Below are positions 1-9,751 of a DNA stretch of 64,000 nt, piece by piece (the first letter of the stretch is position 1; every line of letters begins with the position of its first letter). Below the pieces are notes generated by a model that saw only the letters and a program-made list of their open reading frames with translations, was not told where the DNA came from and ran no database searches. Both the position numbers and the translations under genes were made by a program. This stretch comes from Hymenobacter gelipurpurascens (lineage in GTDB: Bacteria > Bacteroidota > Bacteroidia > Cytophagales > Hymenobacteraceae), in contig NZ_FYEW01000001.1 in NCBI RefSeq assembly GCF_900187375.1, positions 310,001 to 374,000 on the forward strand, read 5' to 3'.

Positions 1-1945
1 CGACTTACCCCAGAAAGACCGCGACTGGATTCTGTTCACCGAAGACCAGCCCGTAGTGCCCGTGTACCCCGGCTACTCGCCCCAGGAAACCCAGCGCGCC
101 CTCAAACGCAAGGAGCCACCGAACTACATGGGCACTTTCACGGGGGTAAAGCGGCACGTGCTGCACACCTTCGCTACCACGCACAGCCCCCTCATGAAAA
201 AGCGGGCCCTGCAGTACATGCTCAGCACCGAGTGCCCCCTGTGCCACGGCAAGCGCCTGCGGCCGGAGTCGCTTTCGGTGAAGTTCGCGGGCTTGGATAT
301 TGCCGACCTTTCCAGTCTGCCTCTCAAGCGCGTGGCCACGCTGCTCAAGCCCTACGCCGAGGGTACTGCCGCTAGCCGCAAAAAGCACGATGCCGAGCAC
401 CCCGAGCAGGTTATCGTGGCCCAGCGCATTGCCGCCGACCTGTGCGCCCGGCTGGCGGTGTTGCTCGATCTGGGGCTTGGGTACTTATCCTTGGAACGCA
501 GTACACCCACGCTTTCGCCGGGAGAGCTGCAGCGCCTGCGGCTGGCTACTCAGCTGTACTCCAATCTGTTTGGGGTAGTGTATGTGCTCGATGAGCCCTC
601 GGCCGGCCTGCATCCCTCCGATACGGAGGCGCTGCTGGCGGCCTTGGCCAGTCTCAAAAAGGCGGGAAACTCCTTGTTTGTTGTGGAGCACAACCTCGAT
701 GTGATCCGCAAGGCTGATTGGCTCGTGGACGTAGGGCCGGCCGCCGGGGAACAGGGCGGTGAGGTGCTCTACAGCGGGCCGCCGACTGGCCTAACCAAGG
801 TGGAAACCTCCCAAACCCGCCGTTTTCTATTCACTACCGATGCCGAGCCCGGCGCCGCCCGGACACCCCGCACACCTACCGGCTGGCTGCGGCTGCAGGG
901 CGTCACGCGCAACAACCTGCAGCAACTGGATGTAGAATTTCCGCTGGGCGTGTTCACGACCGTTACGGGCGTGTCGGGCTCTGGCAAGTCAAGCTTGGTA
1001 AGCCAGGTGCTGGTGGAGTTGGTAGCCGAGCACCTAGGTCAGGAGGTGGAGGCCGACACGCCCGAAGGCGACCCGCTGGAGCAGGCGGCCCCACCGGAAA
1101 CCGGCGGCCAGATTGTGAGTGGCCTAGAGCACATCAAGCGCCTGGTGCGCGTCGATCAGAAACCCATTGGCCGTACGCCGCGCTCCAATATGGCTACCTA
1201 CACCGGCCTCTTCGACCACGTGCGGAAGCTGTTCGCGGCTACTCCTGCCGCCCGCAAGCGCCGCTACGATGCCGGCCGCTTCTCGTTCAACGTGGCCAAA
1301 GGGCGCTGCGAAAACTGCCAGGGCGAAGGCTTCGTGATGGTGGAGCTGCTGTTTCTGCCGAGCGTGTACGCACCCTGCCCGGTGTGCCACGGCGCCCGCT
1401 ACAACGCCAAAACCCTCGAAATAACCTACCGCGACAAGAACATTGCCGAGGTGCTGGGCCTTACCGTTGATGCCGCCTGGGAGTTCTTCGATGAAGAGCC
1501 TGCCATTCAGCGTGCCCTCACAGTACTGCGCGAAGTGGGTCTGGGCTACCTCCGCCTGGGCCAGCCCGCTACAGAGCTTTCCGGCGGCGAGGCCCAACGA
1601 ATCAAGCTGGCTACGGAGTTGCAGCGGGCACAGCGCGGCAACTCCCTCTACGTCCTCGATGAGCCTACCACTGGCCTACACCCCGCCGATGTGGAGAAGC
1701 TTCTGGCCCAACTAGATGGCTTGGTGGAAGCCGGCAATACCGTCATCGTAGTAGAACACGATATGCGCGTGGTAGCCAGCAGCGACTGGGTGATGGACAT
1801 CGGGCCCGGTGCCGGTGATGAGGGCGGGCGTGTAGTAGCGGCCGGCACTCCGGCGGCGGTTATAAAGTCAAAAGAAAGCCGTACCGCACCGTATCTGGCG
1901 CGTTTCCTGAACAATACGGAGCAGGCTACAGCACAAACTACCTAA
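1..1945 (+). CDS. UvrA-family ABC ATPase, 5' end outside the window
   Basis: The reading frame is open to the left edge (codons begin at base 2), so the first in-frame GTG at 56 is not the real start. Two ABC halves are visible. The first has the signature LSPGELQRLRLATQL (about 512-556) and the Walker B stretch VYVLDEPSAGLHP. The second has the Walker A GVSGSGKSS (about 967-993), the signature LSGGEAQRIKLATEL (about 1580-1624) and LYVLDEPTTGLHP. Zinc-finger CxxC pairs occur at about 233-250 (CPLC) and 1309-1402 (CENC...CPVC), as in UvrA. UvrA recognises DNA lesions and loads UvrB; a shorter class (UvrA2) lacks the UvrB-binding domain. The N-terminal half is not in view, so canonical UvrA and a UvrA2-type paralogue cannot be separated; the spacing looks more like the paralogue. 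Confidence 0.9.
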   Translation, partial: DLPQKDRDWILFTEDQPVVPVYPGYSPQETQRALKRKEPPNYMGTFTGVKRHVLHTFATTHSPLMKKRALQYMLSTECPLCHGKRLRPESLSVKFAGLDIADLSSLPLKRVATLLKPYAEGTAASRKKHDAEHPEQVIVAQRIAADLCARLAVLLDLGLGYLSLERSTPTLSPGELQRLRLATQLYSNLFGVVYVLDEPSAGLHPSDTEALLAALASLKKAGNSLFVVEHNLDVIRKADWLVDVGPAAGEQGGEVLYSGPPTGLTKVETSQTRRFLFTTDAEPGAARTPRTPTGWLRLQGVTRNNLQQLDVEFPLGVFTTVTGVSGSGKSSLVSQVLVELVAEHLGQEVEADTPEGDPLEQAAPPETGGQIVSGLEHIKRLVRVDQKPIGRTPRSNMATYTGLFDHVRKLFAATPAARKRRYDAGRFSFNVAKGRCENCQGEGFVMVELLFLPSVYAPCPVCHGARYNAKTLEITYRDKNIAEVLGLTVDAAWEFFDEEPAIQRALTVLREVGLGYLRLGQPATELSGGEAQRIKLATELQRAQRGNSLYVLDEPTTGLHPADVEKLLAQLDGLVEAGNTVIVVEHDMRVVASSDWVMDIGPGAGDEGGRVVAAGTPAAVIKSKESRTAPYLARFLNNTEQATAQTT

Positions 1946-1981
1946 GTTGTGCTGTAGCCTGCTTATGCAAGTCAGGAGAGT

Positions 1982-1991
1982 GGCCTAGGCC
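1982..1991. repeat. GGCCTAGGCC highly iterated palindrome (first of 16)
   Basis: This is an exact copy of a 10-bp palindrome. The other exact copies start at 10682, 13663, 14035, 17422, 28649, 36895, 37064, 39435, 42027, 42795, 52461, 57321, 59191, 60988 and 63718. Many copies between genes extend to 14-16 bp palindromes such as CTGGCCTAGGCCAG. Half-sites (TGGCCTA, TAGGCC) are found in most genes, where they usually encode Gly-Leu or Leu-Gly. Confidence 0.95.
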
Positions 1992-4084
1992 TATTCCTTC
2001 ATTACCCGTTGGGTCTGGTTGAGGCCGCGGCCTTTCAGATGGAGCACGTAGATGCCTGGGGCCAGATGGCCGGTATAGCGGTTGAGCTCCGCCTGCAACA
2101 AGCTCACGGAGCCTTGCAGGCGGAGCATGGGCGGGCCCTGGGGCAACAGCACTTCCAGCGTAAGCGGCCCAATGTTTTTGGGCAGGCTGTTGAGCGTGAA
2201 GGCCTGGCCTCCTGCAGCCGGTTTCGGATACACGAACAGGCGCGGCGTGGCCTCATTGGCAGCCGTAATTCCCGAAAAGTTCAGGCCGATGAGAACAGGG
2301 TCGTGGTCGGAGGAGCGGAACGGGTTGCTGACATCGGTGGCGGCGCCCGCTACATCAAACTCCAGAAACAGCGGCTCGCCGGAGTTGATATTCCACTTAT
2401 GCACGTCGATAAAACCCACCATGTTCGACGTGACAATGCAGTGGTCGAGGGAGCCCGTGAGGCCTTTGAACACGTAGGAAGCACTGGTTGGCGGCGTCAC
2501 GACGACAAGGCCCGCGGCCCGCAGAATATCAATGGGGTCTTCCTCGTAATTCGCGTTATAGTCGCCTATGCAGACCACGCGCTTGGTGCCCACCGGTATC
2601 ACGGTGGAGTTTATGAATTGCACCAGCGCCTGCGCCTGGTTGCGCCGCCGGTCGTTGGAGCCGCCCTGGCCATCTTTCTGATCGGCATTTAAGCCAGTGC
2701 CGCTCCCCTTCGACTTAAAATGGTTGACTACCAGCGCCACAGTATCAGGGCGGGCTTTTTGGCGTGTCACGAACAGCTGGGCTAGCGGTGGGCGCTCAAA
2801 AACACCAGCCACGGAGGCCACCAGGGCCGGCCCCACAGGAGCTACTCTGACCGGCTTGTACACAATAGCGCACCGAATTACATCGGTGTTGTTGGGCTGT
2901 TGCGTGGCGCCGCCATCGGCCACAAACGCATACGTACCAGTCCTGGTAGCTTGGTTCAGCCCATTCACCAGGTCCTGAATGGCAGAGGTAGGGCCAGTAC
3001 CATCATTCTCGATTTCCGTGAGGCCGATGATATCCGGATTCATGCGAACTAGGCCTTGTATAATTTTGCTGCGTTGGCGGGCGAAGTCGTCGGGTGTTTT
3101 GGCTCCCCGTGATGTTGGAAAGCCGCCGCCGGCTCCGTCTCCGTTGAAGTAGTTGAGCACGTTGTAGCTGGCCACCTTCAGATCGAGGGGGCCAAAAGCG
3201 GGAACCGGCGGACGAACCGTAGCCAGGGTGGGCGCATCGGGGCCGCTCAGGGGTTGAATACGCCACTTCTCAAACCCGTAGCCCAGAATGCCGCGCAGCT
3301 GCGCCAGGGTGCTACCCACGCGCACCGTATGAAGCGAAGGATCGAGGAACGGAATGGGCGAAGGGTCCTTGGCGGAGCTACCGTCGTCGAGCAGAATGGA
3401 GCGGTCCAGGTTGGCCGCCTCATAGGCTTTGATGGCCGCCAGATTGCTGGTGCCAGTACTGTTGGTGCCCGTAGCGGGGTCGTCGTTGGGGTCTATAAAC
3501 TGCGTGGGCTGGTACACTGGGCCGCCGGTAGTAAGCGTCAGCTCGCCCCGTTGACGCAGATTGTACACATCGGATACGGTAAGCGGCACCGGAAACTGCA
3601 CCCGCATTCCCTCAAACCGCTCCAGTGCTGCGGTGGAATAAGGTGGCAGCGGCAGCGTGATGAAGGCCGGCAGCGCATTGCCACTAGATAGCACCTTAAC
3701 GGTGGCCTCGGTGAGTACGGCCTGGCCAAAAGAAGGGGCTGCCGCGGCTTCCTGCACCACGCCCGTAACTTCCACTTTGTCGCCGACCGTTACTGTGAGG
3801 GTCGGTTGCACTACAAATAGGGCATCGGAAGTAGCTGGGTTTCCATCGGAAGCAGCGCTGGTTTCCTGCACGTAGAAGCCCGCCGGGCTAAGCCCCGGAT
3901 AAACTCCCGTTACGATGGCCTGGACGGTATAAGTACCTGGCCTAGCCGCCGTTTCCTGCCCCTGGATAGCCCCGATTTTAGTGACTCCAGCCTCCTGGCG
4001 TTGCGGAGCAGCTCCAACGGCCGACTGTGTCAGGGAAACGCTGGCCAGCATCAGCAAACATGCGGTAGAAAATCGGGAGTGCAT
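1991..4084 (-). CDS. T9SS-secreted endonuclease/exonuclease/phosphatase-family nuclease
   Basis: A 697-residue exported nuclease. It starts with a signal peptide (hydrophobic core about residues 7-25). An OB-fold-like domain follows at about 35-150 (YTVQAIVTGVYPG...GFYVQET...VEVTGVVQEA), as in ExeM/NucH-type extracellular DNases. The EEP catalytic domain covers about 300-605: LKVASYNVLNYFNGDG, DIIGLTEIEND with the metal-binding Glu, VNHFKSKGSG, and SSDHDPVLIGL with the terminal Asp-His pair. The last 80 residues (PRLFVYPKPAAGGQAFTL...GIYVLHL) are a type A T9SS sorting domain, so the enzyme is probably secreted or anchored on the outer surface. It likely degrades extracellular DNA for nutrient or phosphate gain. 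The substrate is inferred from the family. Confidence 0.88.
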   Translation of the reverse strand: MHSRFSTACLLMLASVSLTQSAVGAAPQRQEAGVTKIGAIQGQETAARPGTYTVQAIVTGVYPGLSPAGFYVQETSAASDGNPATSDALFVVQPTLTVTVGDKVEVTGVVQEAAAAPSFGQAVLTEATVKVLSSGNALPAFITLPLPPYSTAALERFEGMRVQFPVPLTVSDVYNLRQRGELTLTTGGPVYQPTQFIDPNDDPATGTNSTGTSNLAAIKAYEAANLDRSILLDDGSSAKDPSPIPFLDPSLHTVRVGSTLAQLRGILGYGFEKWRIQPLSGPDAPTLATVRPPVPAFGPLDLKVASYNVLNYFNGDGAGGGFPTSRGAKTPDDFARQRSKIIQGLVRMNPDIIGLTEIENDGTGPTSAIQDLVNGLNQATRTGTYAFVADGGATQQPNNTDVIRCAIVYKPVRVAPVGPALVASVAGVFERPPLAQLFVTRQKARPDTVALVVNHFKSKGSGTGLNADQKDGQGGSNDRRRNQAQALVQFINSTVIPVGTKRVVCIGDYNANYEEDPIDILRAAGLVVVTPPTSASYVFKGLTGSLDHCIVTSNMVGFIDVHKWNINSGEPLFLEFDVAGAATDVSNPFRSSDHDPVLIGLNFSGITAANEATPRLFVYPKPAAGGQAFTLNSLPKNIGPLTLEVLLPQGPPMLRLQGSVSLLQAELNRYTGHLAPGIYVLHLKGRGLNQTQRVMKE

Positions 4085-4305
4085 AGCGGGAAGAACACAT
4101 ATAAGTAGTAGGTATAATATTAATACTTAAATAAGAAATAATTGTAAATAATGAGTGTGGGCGAGGCGGTAAGGACGAAGTACTGGTAGCATACATGCCC
4201 GATACAAAAGTGAAAGGCAGGGAAGAACCGGCACCTAGGCCTATCCTTTGGCAAAAGGCCGCCGTACACTTTCAGAGCAATTCCATCTGATCCTACCTAC
4301 CGATT

Positions 4306-4866
4306 ATGCTGCCCTCTTTTCTGGAAGAGTTCTTTCGGAACCCCGCTACCGTTGGCTCTCTGGTGCCCAGTTCTCAGGCTCTGACCGACAAGGTGCTGGA
4401 ACCCATTGACTTTGCCACTGCCCACTGTATTGTAGAATACGGTCCCGGCACGGGTGTTTTTACCGATGTGCTGATGCGGCGGCGCAAGGCCGGAACTGCC
4501 ATTGTGCTGATAGAGGTAAACCGGCGTTTCTACCAGCTGCTGCACCAGCGCTACGCCGGCCACGCCGATGTACATATTGTGCACGGCTCGGCCGATAGAA
4601 CCGGGGAATATCTGCAGAAGCTAGGCCTGCCGCAGCCCGACTATGTAGTGTGTGGGCTGCCGTTTTCGTCGTTGCCGCGGCGTCTGGGCTGGCGGATTTT
4701 GGAGCACACCAAGAACTTGCTAACCCCATCGGGCAAGCTGATTTTGTTTCAGTATTCACTCCGCAATAAGAAGCTGTTCGGGAAGTTCTTCGAGCAGTTC
4801 GCCGAAACCCGAGTTCTGCAGAACGTGCCTCCGGCTTACGTGCTCGAATACAGGCCTACCGTTTAG
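4306..4866 (+). CDS. SAM-dependent methyltransferase, phospholipid N-methyltransferase-like
   Basis: 186 residues with the class I methyltransferase motif I IVEYGPGTGVFTDVLMRR at about residues 44-61, motif II VLIEVNRRFYQLL and the VHGSADR acidic loop. The N-terminus (FLEEFFRNPATVGSLVPSS) is typical of COG3963 enzymes, which are related to phospholipid N-methyltransferase and KsgA-fold rRNA dimethylases. Methylation of phosphatidylethanolamine is therefore likely but not proven, and an rRNA or small-molecule substrate is possible. The stop codon overlaps the end of the convergent SulP gene by 4 bases. Confidence 0.72.
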   Translation: MLPSFLEEFFRNPATVGSLVPSSQALTDKVLEPIDFATAHCIVEYGPGTGVFTDVLMRRRKAGTAIVLIEVNRRFYQLLHQRYAGHADVHIVHGSADRTGEYLQKLGLPQPDYVVCGLPFSSLPRRLGWRILEHTKNLLTPSGKLILFQYSLRNKKLFGKFFEQFAETRVLQNVPPAYVLEYRPTV

Positions 4867-6401
4867 CTGACATCGGTCGCTACGCGGTACTCGGGGTCTT
4901 CCATAATGTTGACCTCGATGAGGGCTGCGGCGTTGTGCAACAGTTGGCGGCAGTCGGGGCTGAGGTGGCGCAGGTGCAGGGTTTTGCCCAGGCGCTGGTA
5001 GCGCTCCGTGAGCTTGTTGAGCGCCTCGATGCCCGACATATCGGCCACCCGGCTATCCTGGAAATCAATAACAACCTCAGCAGGGTCGGCCTGCACATCG
5101 AACTTCTCGGTGAAAGCCTGCACCGAGCCGAAAAAAAGCGGCCCATAGATTTCATAATGCTTGGCCCCACTCTCATCCAGATACGTGCGTGCCCGAATGC
5201 GCTTGGCGTTTTCCCAGGCAAAGGCCAATGCCGATACCACTACGCCCAGCAGTACCGCCAGTGCCAGGTTTTGGGAAATAGCCGTTACCAGCGTCACGAG
5301 GGCCATGACCAGCACATCGGTAAGAGGCATGCGCCGCAGAATCCGGAGGCTGGCCCACTCAAAAGTGCCGATAACGACCATGAACATCACGCCTACCAAG
5401 GCCGCCAGCGGCAGCTGCTCAATGAGGGAAGAGCCCGCTACCACAAACAGGGCCAGCGCCACGGCCGCCACCACACCCGACAACCGCCCGCGCCCCCGAG
5501 ATTCGAGGTTCACCATCGTCTGCCCAATCATGGCACAGCCGCCCATGCCACCAAACAGGCCGGAAGTAATGTTGGCCAGGCCCTGGGCCACGCAGTCCTT
5601 GTTGCTGCGGCCGCGCGTGTCGGTCATTTCATCCACCACAGTAAGCGTCAGGAGGCTTTCGGTGAGGCCTACCAGCGCCATAATTACGGCGTAAGGAAAC
5701 ACGATAACCAGCGTGTGCCACTCCAGCGGCACCTGGGGCAGGTGGAAGGCCGGTAGGCCACCCGCAATAGAAGCAATATCTCCTACCGATTTGGTTTCCA
5801 GCCCGCCCAGAATCACGAGGGCCGAAACCACTACAATGGCCGTGAGGGAAGCTGGCACCGCTTTCGTAAGCTTGGGCATGAAATACACAATGGCCATGGT
5901 AAGCGCCACCAGGCCTAGCATTAGGAGCAGGGGAGTGCCCGTGAGCCAGTGTTCCGCGCCGCCTGCATCGTGCACCTTAAACTGCTCCAGCTGGGCCATG
6001 AAGATGATAAGTGCCAAGCCATTCACGAAGCCAAATACCACCGGCTGCGGCACCAGCCGGATAAACTTGCCAAACCGCAACACCCCAATAGCCACCTGAA
6101 GTATGCCCATCAGGGCCACTGCCGCAAACAGGTACTCCACGCCGTGCTGCACCACCAGGCTCACAATTACCACGGCTACCGAGCCGGCCGCGCCCGAAAT
6201 CATGCCTGGCCGTCCGCCAAACAGGCTGGTGATGAGGCAGATGATAAAGGCCGAGCCGATACCCACCAATGGGCTGATATGGGCCAGCAGCGCGAAAGCC
6301 ACCACCTCGGGCACCAGGGCCAGCGCTGTGGTAAGACCGGCCAGAATTTCGTTTTTGACGTTGACTTTATACTGCTGTAAATAGGGCAGAACCTGTAGCA
6401 T
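4863..6401 (-). CDS. SulP/SLC26-family anion transporter with STAS domain
   Basis: 512 residues, normal length for bacterial SulP carriers. The N-terminal part (about 15-400) has 10 or more hydrophobic segments and the family signature regions AGLTTALALVPEVVAFALLA, MISGAAGSVAVV and GGMGGCAMIGQTMVNLESRGRGRLSG. The C-terminal STAS domain (about 420-505: KFDVQADPAEVVIDFQDSRVADMSGIEAL) regulates transport and ends next to the convergent methyltransferase. The family moves sulfate, bicarbonate or dicarboxylates across the inner membrane with H+ or Na+. The substrate cannot be told from sequence, and there is no neighbouring carbonic anhydrase gene. Confidence 0.9.
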   Translation of the reverse strand: MLQVLPYLQQYKVNVKNEILAGLTTALALVPEVVAFALLAHISPLVGIGSAFIICLITSLFGGRPGMISGAAGSVAVVIVSLVVQHGVEYLFAAVALMGILQVAIGVLRFGKFIRLVPQPVVFGFVNGLALIIFMAQLEQFKVHDAGGAEHWLTGTPLLLMLGLVALTMAIVYFMPKLTKAVPASLTAIVVVSALVILGGLETKSVGDIASIAGGLPAFHLPQVPLEWHTLVIVFPYAVIMALVGLTESLLTLTVVDEMTDTRGRSNKDCVAQGLANITSGLFGGMGGCAMIGQTMVNLESRGRGRLSGVVAAVALALFVVAGSSLIEQLPLAALVGVMFMVVIGTFEWASLRILRRMPLTDVLVMALVTLVTAISQNLALAVLLGVVVSALAFAWENAKRIRARTYLDESGAKHYEIYGPLFFGSVQAFTEKFDVQADPAEVVIDFQDSRVADMSGIEALNKLTERYQRLGKTLHLRHLSPDCRQLLHNAAALIEVNIMEDPEYRVATDVS

Positions 6402-6655
6402 ATCGGCTGAGAAAAGGGCAAAAGAAAAGCCGCACGCTTCCAGTAGAAAGCGGCGGCACCGGGTACTCTAGGCCAGTCCTCAGGGTGGGGTGAGCTTGAA
6501 AATAGACGATGCGAACTGTGGCATAAGCAGCCACAAAGGTAAACGCTCCGCCGAAAGAACCGCGTCGTAGAGTGGCCTAGCAGTCAGCAAAGGCAGCCCA
6601 CGCGGCTCCCGCCCCGAATGGACTTAGCTTTACGCCACCTTACCCGCGCATTGCC

Positions 6656-7090
6656 ATGCACCACAATCCCGATGAACACTTCCTGGCTCACTGCCAGCTG
6701 CTGGCTCAGCAGGCGGCTGCCCAAGGCGAAAGTCCGGTGGGCGCCCTTGTGGTGTGTGACGGCCAGGTGGTAGCCACCGCTACGGAAGCAACCCGCCGGC
6801 AGGGCACGATCACGGCGCACGCCGAGCTGCTGGCCCTGCAAGCGGCGCGGGAACACCTAGGCCACCCAGACTTATCAGGCTGCACGCTCTACTCCACGCA
6901 CGAGCCCTGCGTAATGTGTGCGTATGCCATTCGGTACCACCGGGTGCGGCGCGTAGTGTACAGCCAGCCAAGCGCGTATTTGGGCGGAGCCACAGCCCTG
7001 GGGCCTGTGCTCACGACCACGCAGGTGCCGGCTCATTGGGCACCACCGCCAGAAATACAGGTGGTGCCGCCTTCAGAAAATAACAGCTAG
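6656..7090 (+). CDS. Zinc-dependent nucleoside deaminase
   Basis: 144 residues of the cytidine/deoxycytidylate deaminase fold. The metal-binding motifs are HAELLALQAA (His ligand plus catalytic Glu, about residue 60) and STHEPCVMCAYAI (two Cys ligands, about residue 83). The length and EPCVMC form fit the guanine deaminase/TadA-like branch. A TadA would normally be longer and carry a conserved C-terminal helix, so a purine or nucleoside salvage deaminase is the safer name. ATG at 6656 is well placed after a short AT-poor leader. Confidence 0.82.
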   Translation: MHHNPDEHFLAHCQLLAQQAAAQGESPVGALVVCDGQVVATATEATRRQGTITAHAELLALQAAREHLGHPDLSGCTLYSTHEPCVMCAYAIRYHRVRRVVYSQPSAYLGGATALGPVLTTTQVPAHWAPPPEIQVVPPSENNS

Positions 7091-7149
7091 GCCACTCGTA
7101 GGCCTCATTCTGAATGATTACTTCAAGAAAATAAAGCGTTAGCGGAAAT

Positions 7150-8133
7150 ATGAGTTTTTTGAAAGTTTCGGGTATCAGCCTGCAGGAGCGGGGCAACGAT
7201 GCCCTCCAGGACGTGAGCTTTGCCCTGCAGCAATTCCAGAAAATAGCCATAGCCGGCGAAACCGGTGCGGGCAAAAGCACGCTGCTGCAGGTAGTGGCTG
7301 GTTTGGTTCGGCCCGATGCGGGCCACGTGTATTTTGAAGGGGAGCTGATGAAAGACCCCGCCGAAAAGCTGATTCCGGGTAACCCCGGCATTGCCTACCT
7401 CTCGCAGCAGTTTGAGCTACCCAAGTTTCTGCGGGTAGAGCAGGTGCTGCGCTATGCCAACAAGCTGCCCCAGGCCGAGGCCGATAAGCTATACGAAGTC
7501 TGCCGCATCAGCCACTTGGCCATGCGCCGCACCGATCAGCTTTCGGGCGGGGAGCGGCAGCGCATTGCTCTGGCCCGGCTGCTGCTCTCGTCGCCGAAAC
7601 TGCTACTGCTGGATGAGCCGTTCTCCAACCTCGATAATGCCCACAAAAACATCCTCAAAACCATCATCCGGGAAGTAGGCGAGCAGTTGAATATCACCTG
7701 CATCCTGATTTCGCACGACCCACACGATACGCTTTCCTGGGCCGATGAAATTCTGGTGATGCAGCGCGGCCAGATTGTGCAGCGAGGCACGCCGCCCCAG
7801 ATTTACCGGCAACCCGTGAGCGAGTACGCGGCGGCCCTTTTCGGCGACTACAACCTGCTGGCAGCGCCGCTGGCAGCGGCCTTTACCAAGCAGGCCGGTA
7901 CCCGGAAAAAGAACCGCCCCATGCTAGTGCGTCCCGAGAGCTTTGGGCTACACCCCGAAACCGGCAGCGGGCTTCCTGGCACTGTCAGGAACGTGCGGTT
8001 CTTCGGGAGCTACTCCGAAGTGGAGGTAGCGCTGGCCGGTGGTACTATTCGTGTGAAAACCGCCCAGGCCAGCGTGGCTCCTACTGATGAGGTTAGCGTT
8101 TCCCTCTCCGCCGAAAGCATGTGGTATGTGTAG
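7150..8133 (+). CDS. ABC transporter ATP-binding protein with TOBE-like C-terminus
   Basis: 327 residues. Walker A GETGAGKSTLLQVV at about 36-49, Q-loop YLSQQFELP, signature LSGGERQRIALARLLL at about 135, Walker B LLLLDEPFSNLD and H-loop LISHDPHD. Residues 230-327 form the extra domain found on CysA/PotA/FbpC-type importer ATPases (MLVRPESFGL...VRNVRFFGSYSEVEVAL). No permease or binding-protein gene lies beside it, so the substrate is unknown and its partners must be elsewhere. It begins 59 bases after the deaminase stop. Confidence 0.85.
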   Translation: MSFLKVSGISLQERGNDALQDVSFALQQFQKIAIAGETGAGKSTLLQVVAGLVRPDAGHVYFEGELMKDPAEKLIPGNPGIAYLSQQFELPKFLRVEQVLRYANKLPQAEADKLYEVCRISHLAMRRTDQLSGGERQRIALARLLLSSPKLLLLDEPFSNLDNAHKNILKTIIREVGEQLNITCILISHDPHDTLSWADEILVMQRGQIVQRGTPPQIYRQPVSEYAAALFGDYNLLAAPLAAAFTKQAGTRKKNRPMLVRPESFGLHPETGSGLPGTVRNVRFFGSYSEVEVALAGGTIRVKTAQASVAPTDEVSVSLSAESMWYV

Positions 8134-8314
8134 CCCGTTGCCTCAGCGAGGGTCTGTGGACAGTAGGTGAAAAAGTCATTATGCTTGATCTGGCATCCGC
8201 GTGTCGGAGCTTATCTACCGCTGCTCTAGGCCACCTCCTGATAAAAAAATAGGCAAACCCGCATCAGGAAGGCTGTTCTGGGCGTAAGCACCGAGAAACA
8301 TCCGCACTTCTCGC

Positions 8315-9742
8315 ATGAACGAAGAATTTCAGCTGGTAGAGAGCGAAATGCGCTTTCGGTCGCTATTCAACAACAACCCCGATTCTGTTATTTTTCAGAA
8401 TAAAGCCGGGACCATTCTGGATGCTAATCCGGCGTTTCTGGAGTTGCTGAATGTGCCGCGCGAAGAGGTGCTCAACCGACCATTCTCAGACTTTTTGCCC
8501 GCCGATAAAGTGCTACTGTTTCAGGAGAAACTGGAGGAGGCTTTCAGGGGCACAAAGGTGCAGTTTGAGGTAGAAGTGCAGTTTAATGCGGCCGGCCCCC
8601 GGGTGCTGAGCGTAACCAAGGTGCCACTATGGCTGCAGGAGCAGGTAGCAGGCGTGCATATGGTGGCCCGCGATATCACGGCCATGGCGGCTTCGCAGGC
8701 CATTATTGGTCAACAGGCGCGCCGGCTGAACACCATTTTTGAGAGTATTACGGATGCCTTCTTCTTGCTTGATACCAACTGGGTATTCAGCTCCGTGAAC
8801 TCTGAGGTAGAGCGGCTGCTGCAAGTGAAACGCGAAGAGGTGCTAGGCAAAACCATTTGGGAGGTTTTCCCGGGTGAGGTGATGGGCCCCTTCTATCAGC
8901 AGTACAAGCAGGCCATAACTACTGGTAAGGCCGCGCATTTCGAGGCTTTTTTTGAGCCGCGCCAACTGTGGCTGGAAGTGAAGGCGTTTCCGTCGGAAGC
9001 GGGCGTGTCGGTGTATTTCTCCAACATAACCGACAAAGTGCGGGCGCATCAGGAGCTGTACCAGCAGAACAAGGACTTGCAGCAGTTTGCCTATATCGTG
9101 TCGCATAACTTACGCGCCCCACTCACCAATATGCTGGGGCTGGTAGATATGCTCTCGGGGCTGGACAAAGCGGCTCCCGAGCATGATGAGCTGCTCGCGC
9201 ACCTGCGCCTGAGCACGGAACAGCTGGATACAGTGCTGCGCGATATGAACACGATTCTTACCCTGCGCGACCAGCAGGGAATGGCGGAGCCGGAGCAGGT
9301 GTCCCTTGCCGAGGTGGTGGAGCAGGTAACCCAAAACCTTCAGGATCTGCTGCAGCAATGCAATGCCACTGTGCACGTGTCTGTGCCGCCAACGCTGCAG
9401 GTATCCGGCAACCGTGCCTATTTGTACAGCATCTTCTTTAATCTGCTGACCAACTCCGTAAAATACCGTTCTGCCGAGCGGCCACTGCGTATTGATATTG
9501 AGGCAACGCCCAACAGCCGGAAGCCGGGAGCCCAGGTTACCGTGACGGATAATGGCTCCGGGTTTGATAGGCAGAAAGCGGGCAATGATATATTTAAGCT
9601 TTATAAGCGTTTTCATAGCCGACCCAGTGGCCGAGGTCTGGGTCTCTATCTGGTAAAAACCCACGTAGAGGCAATGGGTGGGCATATTGAGGTTCAGAGC
9701 GAAGTGAACGTAGGCACCCGCTGCACCCTACAGTTATCCTAA
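8315..9742 (+). CDS. Double-PAS sensor histidine kinase
   Basis: 475 residues, no membrane segment, so cytosolic. PAS domain 1 at about 10-120 (RSLFNNNPDSVIFQNKAGTI) and PAS 2 at about 135-240 (NTIFESITDAFFLLDTNW). The dimerisation helix holds the H-box FAYIVSHNLRAPLTNMLG at about 260-277, with the SHNLRAP form common in Bacteroidota. The ATP domain follows: N-box NLLTNSVKYR, G1 DNGSGFD, G2 GRGLGLYLVKTHVEAMGG. It lies 9 bases upstream of a single-domain response regulator, the probable phospho-acceptor. The signal sensed by the PAS domains cannot be told. Confidence 0.92.
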   Translation: MNEEFQLVESEMRFRSLFNNNPDSVIFQNKAGTILDANPAFLELLNVPREEVLNRPFSDFLPADKVLLFQEKLEEAFRGTKVQFEVEVQFNAAGPRVLSVTKVPLWLQEQVAGVHMVARDITAMAASQAIIGQQARRLNTIFESITDAFFLLDTNWVFSSVNSEVERLLQVKREEVLGKTIWEVFPGEVMGPFYQQYKQAITTGKAAHFEAFFEPRQLWLEVKAFPSEAGVSVYFSNITDKVRAHQELYQQNKDLQQFAYIVSHNLRAPLTNMLGLVDMLSGLDKAAPEHDELLAHLRLSTEQLDTVLRDMNTILTLRDQQGMAEPEQVSLAEVVEQVTQNLQDLLQQCNATVHVSVPPTLQVSGNRAYLYSIFFNLLTNSVKYRSAERPLRIDIEATPNSRKPGAQVTVTDNGSGFDRQKAGNDIFKLYKRFHSRPSGRGLGLYLVKTHVEAMGGHIEVQSEVNVGTRCTLQLS

Positions 9743-9751
9743 AAGTTGTTT